64,000 bases of DNA from Candidatus Syntrophocurvum alkaliphilum (GCF_009734445.1 NZ_CP046457.1:1234001-1298000); one strand, 5' to 3'; numbered from the stretch's first letter, positions 27,046-35,805 are shown. A program made the numbers and translations. Notes: generated from the letters alone by a model not told the origin.

Positions 27046-28368
27046 CTATTCTTTAGAGTCTCTTTGACGTACATAAAATCTTATTGGTGTACCTTCAAAT
27101 CCATAATTTTGCCTTAACAAATTTTCTAAGTATCTTAAATAAGAGAAATGAACCTTTTCTGGTTGATTAGAAAATAGCACGAAAGATGGTGGTGCTGTAC
27201 GTACTTGAGTAGAATAGTATATTTTTATCTTTTTGCCTCCCCCGCCTGGTAACGGATTAAGCATGATAGCTTCGTTTATGATTTTGTTTAAATCTGATGT
27301 ATTAACTCTTCTGGTATGTTGTTCAGCTACAAAATCAACAAGTTCAATTGCTTTAAATATTCTTTTACGAGTTAATGCAGAAATATATAAAATAGGAGAA
27401 TAAGCTAAAAATTTCAGTTTATCTCGTATATCCTCATCAAACTCATTCATAGTACGTCCATCTTTTTTAATTAGGTCCCATTTGTTTACAACTATTACAT
27501 TAGCCTTTCCCTGTTCATGAACATAACCCGCTATTCTTTGGTCTTGTTCAGTTACCTTGTCAATAGCATTTAGCATTATTAAAACTACATCTGCTCTTTC
27601 AACACTTTTTAAGGCTCTTATAACACTATATTTTTCTGTAGCTTCATTAATTTTTCCTTTTTTCCTCATCCCTGCAGTGTCAATAAGCATATATTTTTTT
27701 CCTTCAAACTCAAAGGGGGTATCTATTGAGTCTCTAGTAGTTCCCGGTATATCACTAACAATTACTCTTTCTTCCCCTAATAATGAGTTAACCAATGAAG
27801 ATTTGCCTACATTTGGTCTACCTACAATAGCTATTTTTATGCGGTCGGTATCTTCTTCTTCATAAAACTCCGGTTTAAAGTGATCAATTACTGCATCTAA
27901 AAGATCATTTGTATTCATGCCATGCATAGCTGAAACTGGTATTGGCTCTCCTAACCCTAAGTTGTAGAATTCGTAATAATCTATGTGTTTGGAAAAATTT
28001 TCTATTTTATTTGCAGCCAATACTATTGGTTTTTTTGATTTGCGCAGAAGCTTGCCTACTTCTTGATCTTCATGAGTTATACCATCCTTGGCATCAACTA
28101 CAAAAATAATAACATCTGCTTCTTCTATCGCAATCTGGGCCTGTAATTTAATTTCACTGGCAAAAGTATCACCATCATCAAAGCGAATTCCACCTGTATC
28201 AATTATAATAAATTCTTTTCCAGCCCAATCTGATTTATCATATAGTCTATCTCTTGTTACACCGGCTATATCTTCAACTATAGCTTTTCTTGCTCCAGCA
28301 AGGCGATTAAATAACGTGGATTTTCCCACATTAGGCCTTCCCACTATAGCAACAACAGGCTTTGACAT
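27046..28368 (-). CDS. der: Ribosome assembly GTPase Der (EngA)
   Basis: 440 residues with two tandem G domains followed by a KH-like domain. G1 motifs are GRPNVGKST (residue 8) and GRPNVGKSS (about 183). G3 is DTGGIR and DTAGMR; G4 is NKIE and NKWD. Acts in 50S subunit maturation. Start ATG after GGAGG. Conserved clostridial neighbours: DUF512 upstream, plsY downstream. Confidence 0.97.
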   Translation of the reverse strand: MSKPVVAIVGRPNVGKSTLFNRLAGARKAIVEDIAGVTRDRLYDKSDWAGKEFIIIDTGGIRFDDGDTFASEIKLQAQIAIEEADVIIFVVDAKDGITHEDQEVGKLLRKSKKPIVLAANKIENFSKHIDYYEFYNLGLGEPIPVSAMHGMNTNDLLDAVIDHFKPEFYEEEDTDRIKIAIVGRPNVGKSSLVNSLLGEERVIVSDIPGTTRDSIDTPFEFEGKKYMLIDTAGMRKKGKINEATEKYSVIRALKSVERADVVLIMLNAIDKVTEQDQRIAGYVHEQGKANVIVVNKWDLIKKDGRTMNEFDEDIRDKLKFLAYSPILYISALTRKRIFKAIELVDFVAEQHTRRVNTSDLNKIINEAIMLNPLPGGGGKKIKIYYSTQVRTAPPSFVLFSNQPEKVHFSYLRYLENLLRQNYGFEGTPIRFYVRQRDSKE

Positions 28369-28387
28369 ATTTATTCCTCCGTACTTT

Positions 28388-29686
28388 TTAAGCTAATACT
28401 GCTCTAATAAGATCTCTAGCACTACCATCTACTATTTTTATATCTGCACCAGTTTTTTCTTCTATATCTTCTAAACTGGTATCATCGAGTAGGATTTGTC
28501 CTTCTTTTAATACAACATCAGGTAAAATAATCCTTTTACCCTTATGATTACCATTTATAGCTTTAATTATATCATTTCCTGTTAATAAACCCGTTACTGT
28601 TACGTCACCTTTAAAGTAATTGTTTTTTACTGGTATTAATTTAACATCTATATTGTCTATTTGGTTCAAGTAAAACACCAAAGGTTCGAGAACTTTTTGG
28701 GCTGATTCCCCAGTTACTATATATGATGATTCTTTGAAGGCTATAGTATCTGGAAGCTCTTTTTTTAATTCTTCAAATTCATCCAGCAAGATTCTGGCCA
28801 ACCCTATACCATTTTCTATTTGACTAAAATCATCATAGTATTCTGCCTCAGGAAAATCTATATCAGCTTTAATATAAAATTCATCTGCTAAATATACTAA
28901 TCCACTACCATATTTTTTTCTATTTTTCTTTTGATAATCTTCAATTAGGGGTATTAATTCATTAGCTAACTTAGGTGATACTGGTCTTAAGGATTCTAAA
29001 TTCTCTCTATACCCTGTTAGACCTACAGGTACTATCCCAATTGAAAGTACTGATGGATATAAATTAATTAAATCATCAATGGTTTGTATCAACTCTTCTC
29101 CATCATTAATACCTGGACATAATACTATTTGAGTATGAACTTGAATATTTGCATCTTTTAGCCTTTCTAAGTCAGATTTTATTTTTTTAGCATTTTTGTT
29201 ATTCATCAACTTTTCTCTTATTTCGCCATTTGTGCTATGTACAGATATATATAATGGGCTAAGACGCAGATTAATTATCTTTTCCCAATCATTTTCATCT
29301 AAATTAGTTAATGTAATGAAGTTACCATAAAGAAATGAATATCTATAATCATCGTCTTTAATATATAAGGTTTCTCTCATTAAAGGTGGTAGTTGATCTA
29401 TAAAACAAAAAGCGCATTTATTTTTACATGACTTTATGGTGTCAAATATAACACCTTCAAATATTAAACCTAAATCTTCATCATAGTCCTTTTCAATTTC
29501 TATTGCCCATATTTCATTATTAGATTTTTTAATTTCTATATCTAATAATTCTTCACTAGTATAAAACTGATATTCTATGATATCAGTTATAGTAAAACCA
29601 TTTATAGATAGTAAAATATCACCTGGCTTTATATCAACTTCTTCCGCAATACTGTTTTCTATTATATCTTTTATTACCGCTGCCAT
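28388..29686 (-). CDS. DUF512 radical SAM protein with PDZ-like N-terminus
   Basis: 432 residues. The N-terminal 60 residues form a PDZ-like fold (SIAEEVDIKPGDILLSINGF). A radical SAM segment follows, with the cluster motif CKNKCAFCFIDQLP (CxxxCxxC at about residues 80-87) and GNFITLTNL. The C-terminal part is DUF512 (VTGESAQKVLEPL, VTVTGLLTGNDI, LPDVVLKEGQ). The function is not established. Position next to der is conserved in Clostridia. The ATG at 29686 follows GGAGG. Confidence 0.88.
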   Translation of the reverse strand: MAAVIKDIIENSIAEEVDIKPGDILLSINGFTITDIIEYQFYTSEELLDIEIKKSNNEIWAIEIEKDYDEDLGLIFEGVIFDTIKSCKNKCAFCFIDQLPPLMRETLYIKDDDYRYSFLYGNFITLTNLDENDWEKIINLRLSPLYISVHSTNGEIREKLMNNKNAKKIKSDLERLKDANIQVHTQIVLCPGINDGEELIQTIDDLINLYPSVLSIGIVPVGLTGYRENLESLRPVSPKLANELIPLIEDYQKKNRKKYGSGLVYLADEFYIKADIDFPEAEYYDDFSQIENGIGLARILLDEFEELKKELPDTIAFKESSYIVTGESAQKVLEPLVFYLNQIDNIDVKLIPVKNNYFKGDVTVTGLLTGNDIIKAINGNHKGKRIILPDVVLKEGQILLDDTSLEDIEEKTGADIKIVDGSARDLIRAVLA

Positions 29687-29761
29687 TAAATCCTCCAATT
29701 TGCAATAACAATTTTACCATTTAAACAATTATGTACTAAAAAGGATTTAATCGCAAGATGC

Positions 29762-29791
29762 AAAAAAGGTGGGTAGGACACCCACCTTTTT
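29762..29791 (-). terminator. Terminator of the sporulation block
   Basis: Leftward reading: AAAAGGTGGGT, a five-base loop, ACCCACCTTTT and further T. It directly follows the second DUF3189 gene. Confidence 0.9.
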
Positions 29792-29794
29792 AGT

Positions 29795-30259
29795 TTAAAA
29801 GTTAAATACTTTTTTCTTGTTAGAGTTGATGAATTTTATAAACTCCTCTACGTTTGCTTTTATAGTATTATATTCTTTGTTGATTATTTTCTCCGCTATA
29901 AAAGTAGTGTGAGAATTGAATTTTACTGTAGCTGATATTCTATTTAATAAAAAAAGCGTTCGTTCCCCCTTAATGTGTACAGGTTGAACTATTAAATCGT
30001 CTGCAGTAAAACCTAGTATATCTACTAAATACTCTATACTTTTTTTGGTTAATTGTATGTCTTGTCCAACACCTAGTGTGTATACCTGATTGCCATGCAT
30101 GTCATCTTTTATATATATAGGAAATCCACTAAAGTCTATAGCACTATCATCAAAACCATCAATTAAGGTAACTTTTTTAGGTTTCATGTTATCTAAGTAT
30201 AAATTAGCCGCAACTAAGGTATGATGTACGCCGGTAGAGCCCAGAAATATTATTTTCAT
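29795..30259 (-). CDS. DUF3189 family protein, copy 2
   Basis: 154 residues. Starts MKIIFLGSTGVHHTLVAANL, the pattern shared with the adjacent copy (MKIIYHCFGGAHSSVVAAS). Further shared elements are VYTLGVGQDI / IYVLGKKSLG and a hydrophobic strand-helix C-terminus. The N-terminal strand-loop-helix looks like a nucleotide- or sugar-nucleotide-type fold, but no function is known. The family is, to my knowledge, largely confined to spore-formers. The ATG at 30259 is preferred over upstream GTG/TTG codons. Confidence 0.75.
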   Translation of the reverse strand: MKIIFLGSTGVHHTLVAANLYLDNMKPKKVTLIDGFDDSAIDFSGFPIYIKDDMHGNQVYTLGVGQDIQLTKKSIEYLVDILGFTADDLIVQPVHIKGERTLFLLNRISATVKFNSHTTFIAEKIINKEYNTIKANVEEFIKFINSNKKKVFNF

Positions 30260-30268
30260 TTGCAACAC

Positions 30269-30730
30269 CTACACTTTTGTCATTACCTTAAGTTTTATTT
30301 GGTCTACCACTCTTACTATGTCAAAGAATGAACTTTGGGTACCTTTTATAACTATTGGTCTACCAATCGATACCCATCCTAGTCTCCTAGACATAAAACC
30401 TCCAATTTTCATAATAACATTAATATTGTTCATAGTATTTATTGTTAAAATGTTATTTTTAACACCTAATATTTCAGCTATACCCATTAATATATTACTA
30501 AATCTATCTCCTAAGCTCTTTTTGCCTAAAACATATATATCATTACCGTATTCATCAATTCCCATAAATCTTATAGTACCAAAATGATTATTATTGGTTT
30601 TATCATAATAAGGAATACTCATTAGTTCTTCTGCTGTAGGAGGTCTGTGCTTTTGTAATAATCCCAAATGAATTGATGCAGCTACAACTGATGAATGTGC
30701 TCCACCAAAGCAATGATAAATAATTTTCAT
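30269..30730 (-). CDS. DUF3189 family protein, copy 1
   Basis: 153 residues, a divergent paralogue of the next gene, with nine bases between them. The FGGAHSSVVAASIHLGLL segment after the first strand carries Gly-x-His-Ser, in place of the Gly-Val-His-His of copy 2, so the His is conserved and may be functional. It belongs to the leftward sporulation block. Role unknown. Confidence 0.75.
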   Translation of the reverse strand: MKIIYHCFGGAHSSVVAASIHLGLLQKHRPPTAEELMSIPYYDKTNNNHFGTIRFMGIDEYGNDIYVLGKKSLGDRFSNILMGIAEILGVKNNILTINTMNNINVIMKIGGFMSRRLGWVSIGRPIVIKGTQSSFFDIVRVVDQIKLKVMTKV

Positions 30731-30764
30731 ATATCCTCCACATTATAGTAAGAATTATGATGTT

Positions 30765-30959
30765 TTAATGTCTTGCTATAAAATATACTCCATTTTCTAA
30801 ATCATGTACTATTCCACCTAATATACGGGATAAGAGTAATGCTATATACCTTTGTTGCTCTTCGTCTTCTGCATAAAAAATTGGACAACCGCCACCACCA
30901 ACAAGATCTTTATTAATAGTTATTATAGCTAGGATATATCCTGTTAATCCTGTATCCAT
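30765..30959 (-). CDS. Small YIEGIA-associated 'capping complex' subunit
   Basis: 64 residues, sharing its first base with the end of the YIEGIA gene, so the two are translationally coupled. The sequence ILAIITINKDLVGGGGCPIF followed by AEDEEQQRYIALLLSRILGG matches the small protein that I recall being annotated as the capping complex subunit for YIEGIA. Biochemical function is unproven. Confidence 0.75.
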   Translation of the reverse strand: MDTGLTGYILAIITINKDLVGGGGCPIFYAEDEEQQRYIALLLSRILGGIVHDLENGVYFIARH

Positions 30960-31849
30960 TAATCAGCCGCCTTTCTACCATATAAACTTGATAAAGGTGT
31001 ACCTCGGGTTGCTTCTAATACTGGTACTCTTTTAATAATTTCTACGAGGTATTTAATATCAGGTTCATTTGGTAGTAGAAAGAATCCTAGATAACCTTCA
31101 TCAATATTTTTTCTTGCTAATGGCATTAATTCTGGTTCATTTATATCAACCTTGGTTCCTAAGATAGATACTGCATCATACAATATAGCCATACGTTGTC
31201 CCGGACTATGAAGTGTAGCGCGTGCATTATCATCCTTTGGTTTTATTAATACTGCTAATCCTTCATTAAGTATTTTCTCACGTGTTTCCTCTAAACCAAC
31301 ATTCATTATTACTACATCTTCTACCATTAATAAAGAACCTTCAAAATGTAATTTTGATTCTACTACTTCTGCTATATCCCCTATAATAATACCACTCATT
31401 AATTTAATTATTAGGAATATACTTAAAGGTCCAGTTATTAATACCCAATACCAATCTAACCAAAAAGCTATACCACTATTAAATATTGCAATTAAAATTA
31501 CTAAGTAGTTTCTAGCTTCAAAAACTTTTGCTATACCTTCAATATAATCTGGTCCACGTCCTATAAGTTTGTTTTCATCTGCTTCTTTTAATGTTTCTCT
31601 TTCCATTGTTCGTATATCTCGAAATTGTTGTGCAGCAAGAGCCAAAAAGGTTATAGCAACATAATCAGGCTCTGCTATAGCAGGAATTGCCACTGCACCT
31701 AATCCTGCTGCTATAAAACCTAATGATAAATGCGTTACATGACCGTGAGGATATGTTGGATAATAGCGATAATCGCTTTTCAGCATAAACCATCTGGCAG
31801 CAAATCCAAACACTATACCAGCGATTATAGCTACTGCATAGTCTTCCAT
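30959..31849 (-). CDS. YIEGIA family membrane protein
   Basis: 296 residues. Hydrophobic helices at about 5-22, 45-66 and 115-150 flank the family-naming motif YIEGIAKVFEARNYLV (near residue 102). The C-terminal half is soluble (LIKPKDDNARATLHSPGQRMAILYDA). It is found in sporulating Firmicutes next to spoIIP-like and DUF1614 genes, as here. Function unknown; a role at the engulfing or forespore membrane is inferred from neighbours only. Confidence 0.8.
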   Translation of the reverse strand: MEDYAVAIIAGIVFGFAARWFMLKSDYRYYPTYPHGHVTHLSLGFIAAGLGAVAIPAIAEPDYVAITFLALAAQQFRDIRTMERETLKEADENKLIGRGPDYIEGIAKVFEARNYLVILIAIFNSGIAFWLDWYWVLITGPLSIFLIIKLMSGIIIGDIAEVVESKLHFEGSLLMVEDVVIMNVGLEETREKILNEGLAVLIKPKDDNARATLHSPGQRMAILYDAVSILGTKVDINEPELMPLARKNIDEGYLGFFLLPNEPDIKYLVEIIKRVPVLEATRGTPLSSLYGRKAAD

Positions 31850-31852
31850 ATC

Positions 31853-32893
31853 CTAGCTCTCCGATGACCCACGATTTAGTAGATAAAATCCACCTATTGC
31901 TGCACCTAAAGCTATTAATATAATAAGAAGAGTAGTGCCTGCACCTTGGTTATCTCCGCCACCTAGAGGTCTTGCAGCTGGTTCTGCTTCTACACCAACA
32001 ATTGTAGGAACTATTTCAGCGAATTCTTCTGCTGCTTTTAGAGCATGGTCTTTGGGTGTTTCATGAGTTCCTACTTCTAATAAGATTGCTTGTGGGCTTA
32101 AGTCTTGATTATAATCACCTTGGCCTATTAGGATTCCGTTAGAAAGACCGGGTTTTTCTTCATCCATAGCAGCCTTTATTTCTTTTGCAAATTCTTCATT
32201 GGTATTACTATTTGGATTAGATCTACCAACAACTTTTTTAATTTGTGCAATTGGTTCACCATCTACTTCACCTTCATACTCTTCTCTGGGTGTAGCATCA
32301 CGATGTACATCTATTTTCATTGCTGGATCTTGCTTTATTAAATCTGTTGCAGTTCTTCTAGAACGGTGATAAGCATTTACATCATGAGGATTATGATTAT
32401 TGTCACTATATACTACATTAATACCTAGCTCTTCTATTTCATCTCTCATTCTTTCGGCAACATCATAAATACCTCCACGCCCATCTATACTTTCTTCGCC
32501 ATCACCTTCTATATATGACTCATCACTATGAGTGCAATAAATAGCAATAGTTACCTCATCATCATTATCCGCTTGAACTGGTATTACTCGGTTAAACCAA
32601 GAAGTTGTTTGAGAAGTACGCTTTATTTCAGGCATTTCTTCTTTACCTTTATTTTTACAGTAGGCTGTATATTTTTCGATTCTAACTACTTCATAACGAG
32701 TATTATCTGGAGCTATATATTCATCTCCTACATGAATAACTCTACCTGTTTTTATTATTGTCTTTTTGGTTTTTTCATCTACTAATGTAAAGTGTTTTTC
32801 AGGAGGTAATTCTTGGTGGACTGCATGTAATTCAGCTGTAACACCAAACATTAGTATTCCAACTAAAAGAAATACTATAAATTTTTTAGTCAT
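31853..32893 (-). CDS. spoIIP: SpoIIP-type peptidoglycan hydrolase with C-terminal membrane anchor
   Basis: 346 residues. A signal peptide or TM (residues 4-22) precedes a beta-rich linker. The SpoIIP amidase/endopeptidase domain follows: IYCTHSDESYIEGDGEESID with the zinc-ligand His, YHRSRRTATDLI, KIDVHRDATPR (second His) and AILLEVGTHE (catalytic Glu). An added C-terminal TM (about 323-340) after a Gly/Ala-rich stretch is unusual for SpoIIP. It acts in thinning septal peptidoglycan during engulfment. The ATG at 32893 follows GAGGTG and overlaps the DUF1614 stop by eight bases. Confidence 0.82.
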   Translation of the reverse strand: MTKKFIVFLLVGILMFGVTAELHAVHQELPPEKHFTLVDEKTKKTIIKTGRVIHVGDEYIAPDNTRYEVVRIEKYTAYCKNKGKEEMPEIKRTSQTTSWFNRVIPVQADNDDEVTIAIYCTHSDESYIEGDGEESIDGRGGIYDVAERMRDEIEELGINVVYSDNNHNPHDVNAYHRSRRTATDLIKQDPAMKIDVHRDATPREEYEGEVDGEPIAQIKKVVGRSNPNSNTNEEFAKEIKAAMDEEKPGLSNGILIGQGDYNQDLSPQAILLEVGTHETPKDHALKAAEEFAEIVPTIVGVEAEPAARPLGGGDNQGAGTTLLIILIALGAAIGGFYLLNRGSSES

Positions 32894-33656
32894 TTTTTTC
32901 ACCTCGCTCTTCTTGGTCTCCTTCAGAATTATCTTCAGATTCTGGTTCCGATTCAATTTGTTCTTCAACTTGCTCTTCTTCTGAAGGTTTTTTCGAAGGC
33001 TGAGGCTCTTTTAAGTGTTCAATTAAATTTGGGTCTCTACCCTCAGTTTTAGGTCCGCCTTGTATTCTTTCTAAAGTTTCTCCTACTACTTCGGCTAATA
33101 GTACAGCTAATATACCTGCTAGTATTAAAGCATCAAATGCCCCAGCTCCACCTAGAAATACAGTTCCTCTTACACCAGTAGTTGTCAGCCAAATATATTG
33201 TGCAATATCAATGGTTAAAACACCTATTACAGCGGCAAAAAATGCTCCTCTACGTGATCTACCCGCCAAATATCCTACTATACCAGCTACAATTGCATAC
33301 ATATACAGGGGATCAACTATAATCTGTTCAGGTTCAGCCCCCAAAAATCTACTTAGAATAAAAAGGGTTAAACCAGTTACACCTGCAGCAATAATAGCTC
33401 TGATTTTTTCAAATGATGTACCAGCACCTAAAAGAACATAAAACGCTAATCCTATTGCAATTACTCCACCTAAATTGATAGTAACTCTGTCAGTTACTGG
33501 AATATTAATAAAACTTCCAACAATAATAGCGGCTATTATTGCTAGTGCAGCTTTATCACTTAAACGAAGACGATCTAATACTCGATGAGCAACACCAAAG
33601 TATATTAATATCGAAACAACTATTAGAGCAATCATCCCTAAAGGGAAATCAGTCAT
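32886..33656 (-). CDS. DUF1614 membrane protein
   Basis: 256 residues with about seven membrane helices in residues 1-200 and a cytoplasmic tail extremely rich in Glu, Pro and Ser (residues 215-256). The core has Gly- and Ala-rich helices with an Asp in LTIDIAQYIW and GGAGAFDALILAG. Family function is unknown. First gene of the leftward block with spoIIP and YIEGIA. Confidence 0.78.
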   Translation of the reverse strand: MTDFPLGMIALIVVSILIYFGVAHRVLDRLRLSDKAALAIIAAIIVGSFINIPVTDRVTINLGGVIAIGLAFYVLLGAGTSFEKIRAIIAAGVTGLTLFILSRFLGAEPEQIIVDPLYMYAIVAGIVGYLAGRSRRGAFFAAVIGVLTIDIAQYIWLTTTGVRGTVFLGGAGAFDALILAGILAVLLAEVVGETLERIQGGPKTEGRDPNLIEHLKEPQPSKKPSEEEQVEEQIESEPESEDNSEGDQEERGEKND

Positions 33657-33727
33657 ATATTTTACTCCTTTCTTAATTTATATTTTCATAAAATATAATT
33701 CCCTTTTTAGATGATATTATGTATGTA

Positions 33728-33816
33728 CGAGTCAAAGGTGAGTCAATGGGGACGGTTCCTTTTGACTCAAAAAATGAGTCAAAAGGAACCGTCCCCATTG
33801 ACTCACCTTTGACTCG
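33728..33816. repeat. 42-bp perfect palindrome with GGGGACGGTTC core
   Basis: Two perfect 42-base arms around an AAAAA loop. Each arm contains three copies of the 5-mer GAGTC or its complement plus the core TGGGGACGGTTCCTTTTG. It lies between the fni terminator and the DUF1614 promoter region. Same core as the palindrome at 8743-8819. Confidence 0.92.
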
Positions 33817-33823
33817 GTCGACG

Positions 33824-33854
33824 AAAAAAAGCCGCTTAAAGCGGCTTTTTTTTT
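33824..33854 (-). terminator. Terminator of fni
   Basis: AAAAAAAGCCGC, a five-base loop, GCGGCTTTTTTTT; symmetric, immediately after the fni stop on the leftward strand. Confidence 0.88.
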
Positions 33855-33866
33855 GATTTTTATTTT

Positions 33867-34919
33867 TTATTTTTTTGACCATTGATAGGGGTCTACACCT
33901 CTTAAAGATAACCATTCTGCAGTATCTTTAGTAATGATAACTGGTTTTGTTTTTATTTCTTTAATGTTTTTTGCTCCTGTCATAAGAGTCACTGCTTTTA
34001 GTTTGTAAATATTGCTATCTACAAAACTACTTAATTCATCAACTCCTTGTTGAAGTAGTATTTTTAAAAATGGTGATGCAATGCCTACTAAATCCGCTCC
34101 AATTGCTAAGGCTTTAGCGGCATCGTATGCGGTTCGTATACCACCTGATGCAATTATTTGTATTGGATAGTTTAAATCTACTATTTCTGCTAAGCTACAG
34201 GCGGTTGGTATTCCCCAGTCATCAAGTTCACCCATAAACATACCTTTTCGTTGATCCTCAATGTTAATAAAATTGGTACCACCTTTTCCACCTATATCAA
34301 ATATATTAATACCACTATTATATAGTTTATTAACTGAATTAGCTGAAAAACCAAATCCTACTTCTTTAGCTATTATTGGTACATTGCTTTTACTAACTAT
34401 GGTTTCTATGTTTTTTAAAGTTCCTTTAAAATTTCTATCTCCCTCTGGCATTGCAAGTTCCTGGGGAACATTAAAGTGTAACTGTAATCCATCTGCTCCT
34501 ATCATCTCAATTGCTTCTAATGCAATATCTGGATTAACACCTGCTGACACATTAGCTAAAACTATTCCATCTGGATTTTTTTCTCTTACTACTGTAAAAC
34601 TATCTCTAACATTGTGGTCATCAATACCTATTGTTTGAGATCCTACTGCCATGGCTATATTTTTTTGTGCAGCTACATATGCAAGGGAGGCGTTAATTCT
34701 TTTGGCCTCTGCTGTACCACCAGTAATAGCATTTATTATTAACGGAGTAGAAACTTTTTTTCCTAAAAACTGAGTAGATATATCTGTATCATCAATGTTT
34801 AGTTCTGGGACTGAATCATTTATTAAATGAACATTCTCAAATCCGCTGGTTGAAGGACCATCATTTGCAGCATAAGCGATTGATAAATGTTGATTTTTTC
34901 TTTGTTTTCTTATTGAGAT
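33867..34919 (-). CDS. fni: Type 2 isopentenyl-diphosphate isomerase with apparent ATC start
   Basis: An FMN enzyme interconverting IPP and DMAPP. The translated frame from 34919 gives 350 residues, the normal length: RKQRKNQHLSIA (N-terminal RKxxH), PLIINAITGGT, NIAMAVGSQT, HFNVPQELAMPEGDR, IAKEVGFG, DIGGKGGTNF, ASGGIRTAYD and ADLVGIASPFL. The only ATG in frame is at 34652, which would delete about 89 essential residues. From the in-frame stop at 34967 to 34652 there is no ATG, GTG, TTG or CTG in frame. GGGAGGT lies seven bases before ATC at 34919, the likely start. The start region overlaps the end of mobA. Confidence 0.85.
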   Translation of the reverse strand: MSIRKQRKNQHLSIAYAANDGPSTSGFENVHLINDSVPELNIDDTDISTQFLGKKVSTPLIINAITGGTAEAKRINASLAYVAAQKNIAMAVGSQTIGIDDHNVRDSFTVVREKNPDGIVLANVSAGVNPDIALEAIEMIGADGLQLHFNVPQELAMPEGDRNFKGTLKNIETIVSKSNVPIIAKEVGFGFSANSVNKLYNSGINIFDIGGKGGTNFINIEDQRKGMFMGELDDWGIPTACSLAEIVDLNYPIQIIASGGIRTAYDAAKALAIGADLVGIASPFLKILLQQGVDELSSFVDSNIYKLKAVTLMTGAKNIKEIKTKPVIITKDTAEWLSLRGVDPYQWSKK

Positions 34920-35518
34920 GACAATAACCTCCCTGCTAGTTTGTTGGCTCTTGTTAGTGATATTTCATCATTAATGTTTAAAAAAACATCTTCAAGATTA
35001 TTTTTACTATGTTTTAATAAATTTTTTTCCTTAACAACAAGGGTATTTAGTTGTTCATATATTTTAATTAGTTTTAGTTTTTCATTTATTAAACAATTTT
35101 CTAATACCGTAATACAATTTTTAGTATATAAAGCTGATAAGGCCTGATAATAACCATTTATTTCTGGAACAACAATGTCGTGGTTGTTTTTTTTGTTTAT
35201 TAAATATGAAACTAAATCCATATCAATAAAAGGCATATCACATGCAGAAGTAAATATTGTATCATTAGTAGCATTTACTAATGCTGAGTGAATACCACTC
35301 ATTGGACCTTTACTAGGATATATATCAGTATAAATTGGCACTCCTAGTTGTTTATATAAATCTGGTTGATTACTAATTATAATAGTTTCATCAAAATAGT
35401 TGCTAAATTTAGCCATAATAATTTCAATAATCGGTTTTCCATCGATTTTGGCAAATGCTTTATTATATTTCATTCTTGTGCTTTTACCACCCGATAAAAT
35501 AACCCCAGTAGTTTTCAA
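34910..35518 (-). CDS. mobA: Molybdenum cofactor guanylyltransferase
   Basis: About 202 residues. The nucleotide-binding motif TTGVILSGGKSTRMKYNKAF at the N-terminus, the DIYPSKGPMSGI segment and CDMPF (metal/GTP site) identify MobA, which attaches GMP to molybdopterin. The C-terminal third is less typical. A TTG at 35518, six bases after GAGGTG, is the best start; the frame extends 11 codons further without a ribosome site. The last ten bases overlap the fni start, so fni is probably co-translated. Confidence 0.82.
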   Translation of the reverse strand: MKTTGVILSGGKSTRMKYNKAFAKIDGKPIIEIIMAKFSNYFDETIIISNQPDLYKQLGVPIYTDIYPSKGPMSGIHSALVNATNDTIFTSACDMPFIDMDLVSYLINKKNNHDIVVPEINGYYQALSALYTKNCITVLENCLINEKLKLIKIYEQLNTLVVKEKNLLKHSKNNLEDVFLNINDEISLTRANKLAGRLLSSQ

Positions 35519-35539
35519 GTTAATCACCTCAGAAACATA

Positions 35540-35564
35540 AAAAGCTGCCAACTGGCAGCTAAAA
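35540..35564 (-). terminator. Terminator between fmdB-like gene and mobA
   Basis: Leftward: AGCTGCCA, two-base loop, TGGCAGCT, then TTTT. It is placed ten bases after the zinc-ribbon gene. Confidence 0.75.
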
Positions 35565-35573
35565 TTTCATTGC

Positions 35574-35786
35574 TCACCCACCGGTCCCGGCTGCACTACA
35601 CCCGTGACATGAATTATTATTGTTATTGCTAGGTTTATTAGAACTACCAGTATTAAATAGAGATAATAACTGTTTTACGTTTGTAGTTTTGCATTTAGGG
35701 CATTTCGCTTTATCTTTATCATTATTAGATATCATTAAATCAAACTTATGATCACACTCTTTACATTGAAAATCGAATATAGGCAT
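35574..35786 (-). CDS. FmdB-type zinc ribbon protein
   Basis: 70 residues. MPIFDFQCKECDHKF starts the family's first zinc knuckle (CxxC), with CPKC the second; an Asn-rich linker ends in a SCHGCSAAGTGG tail with a third CxxC. Likely a small zinc-binding regulatory or assembly protein. The gene is 20 bases after ispH-rpsA. Confidence 0.88.
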   Translation of the reverse strand: MPIFDFQCKECDHKFDLMISNNDKDKAKCPKCKTTNVKQLLSLFNTGSSNKPSNNNNNSCHGCSAAGTGG

Positions 35787-35805
35787 ATAGTCACCTCACA
35801 TATAA

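Noticed and set aside
34652-34919. fni as an N-terminally truncated pseudogene starting at the ATG at 34652
   Set aside because: The upstream frame encodes the conserved N-terminus without a stop and is preceded by a well-spaced ribosome site, so a near-cognate start fits better than truncation.
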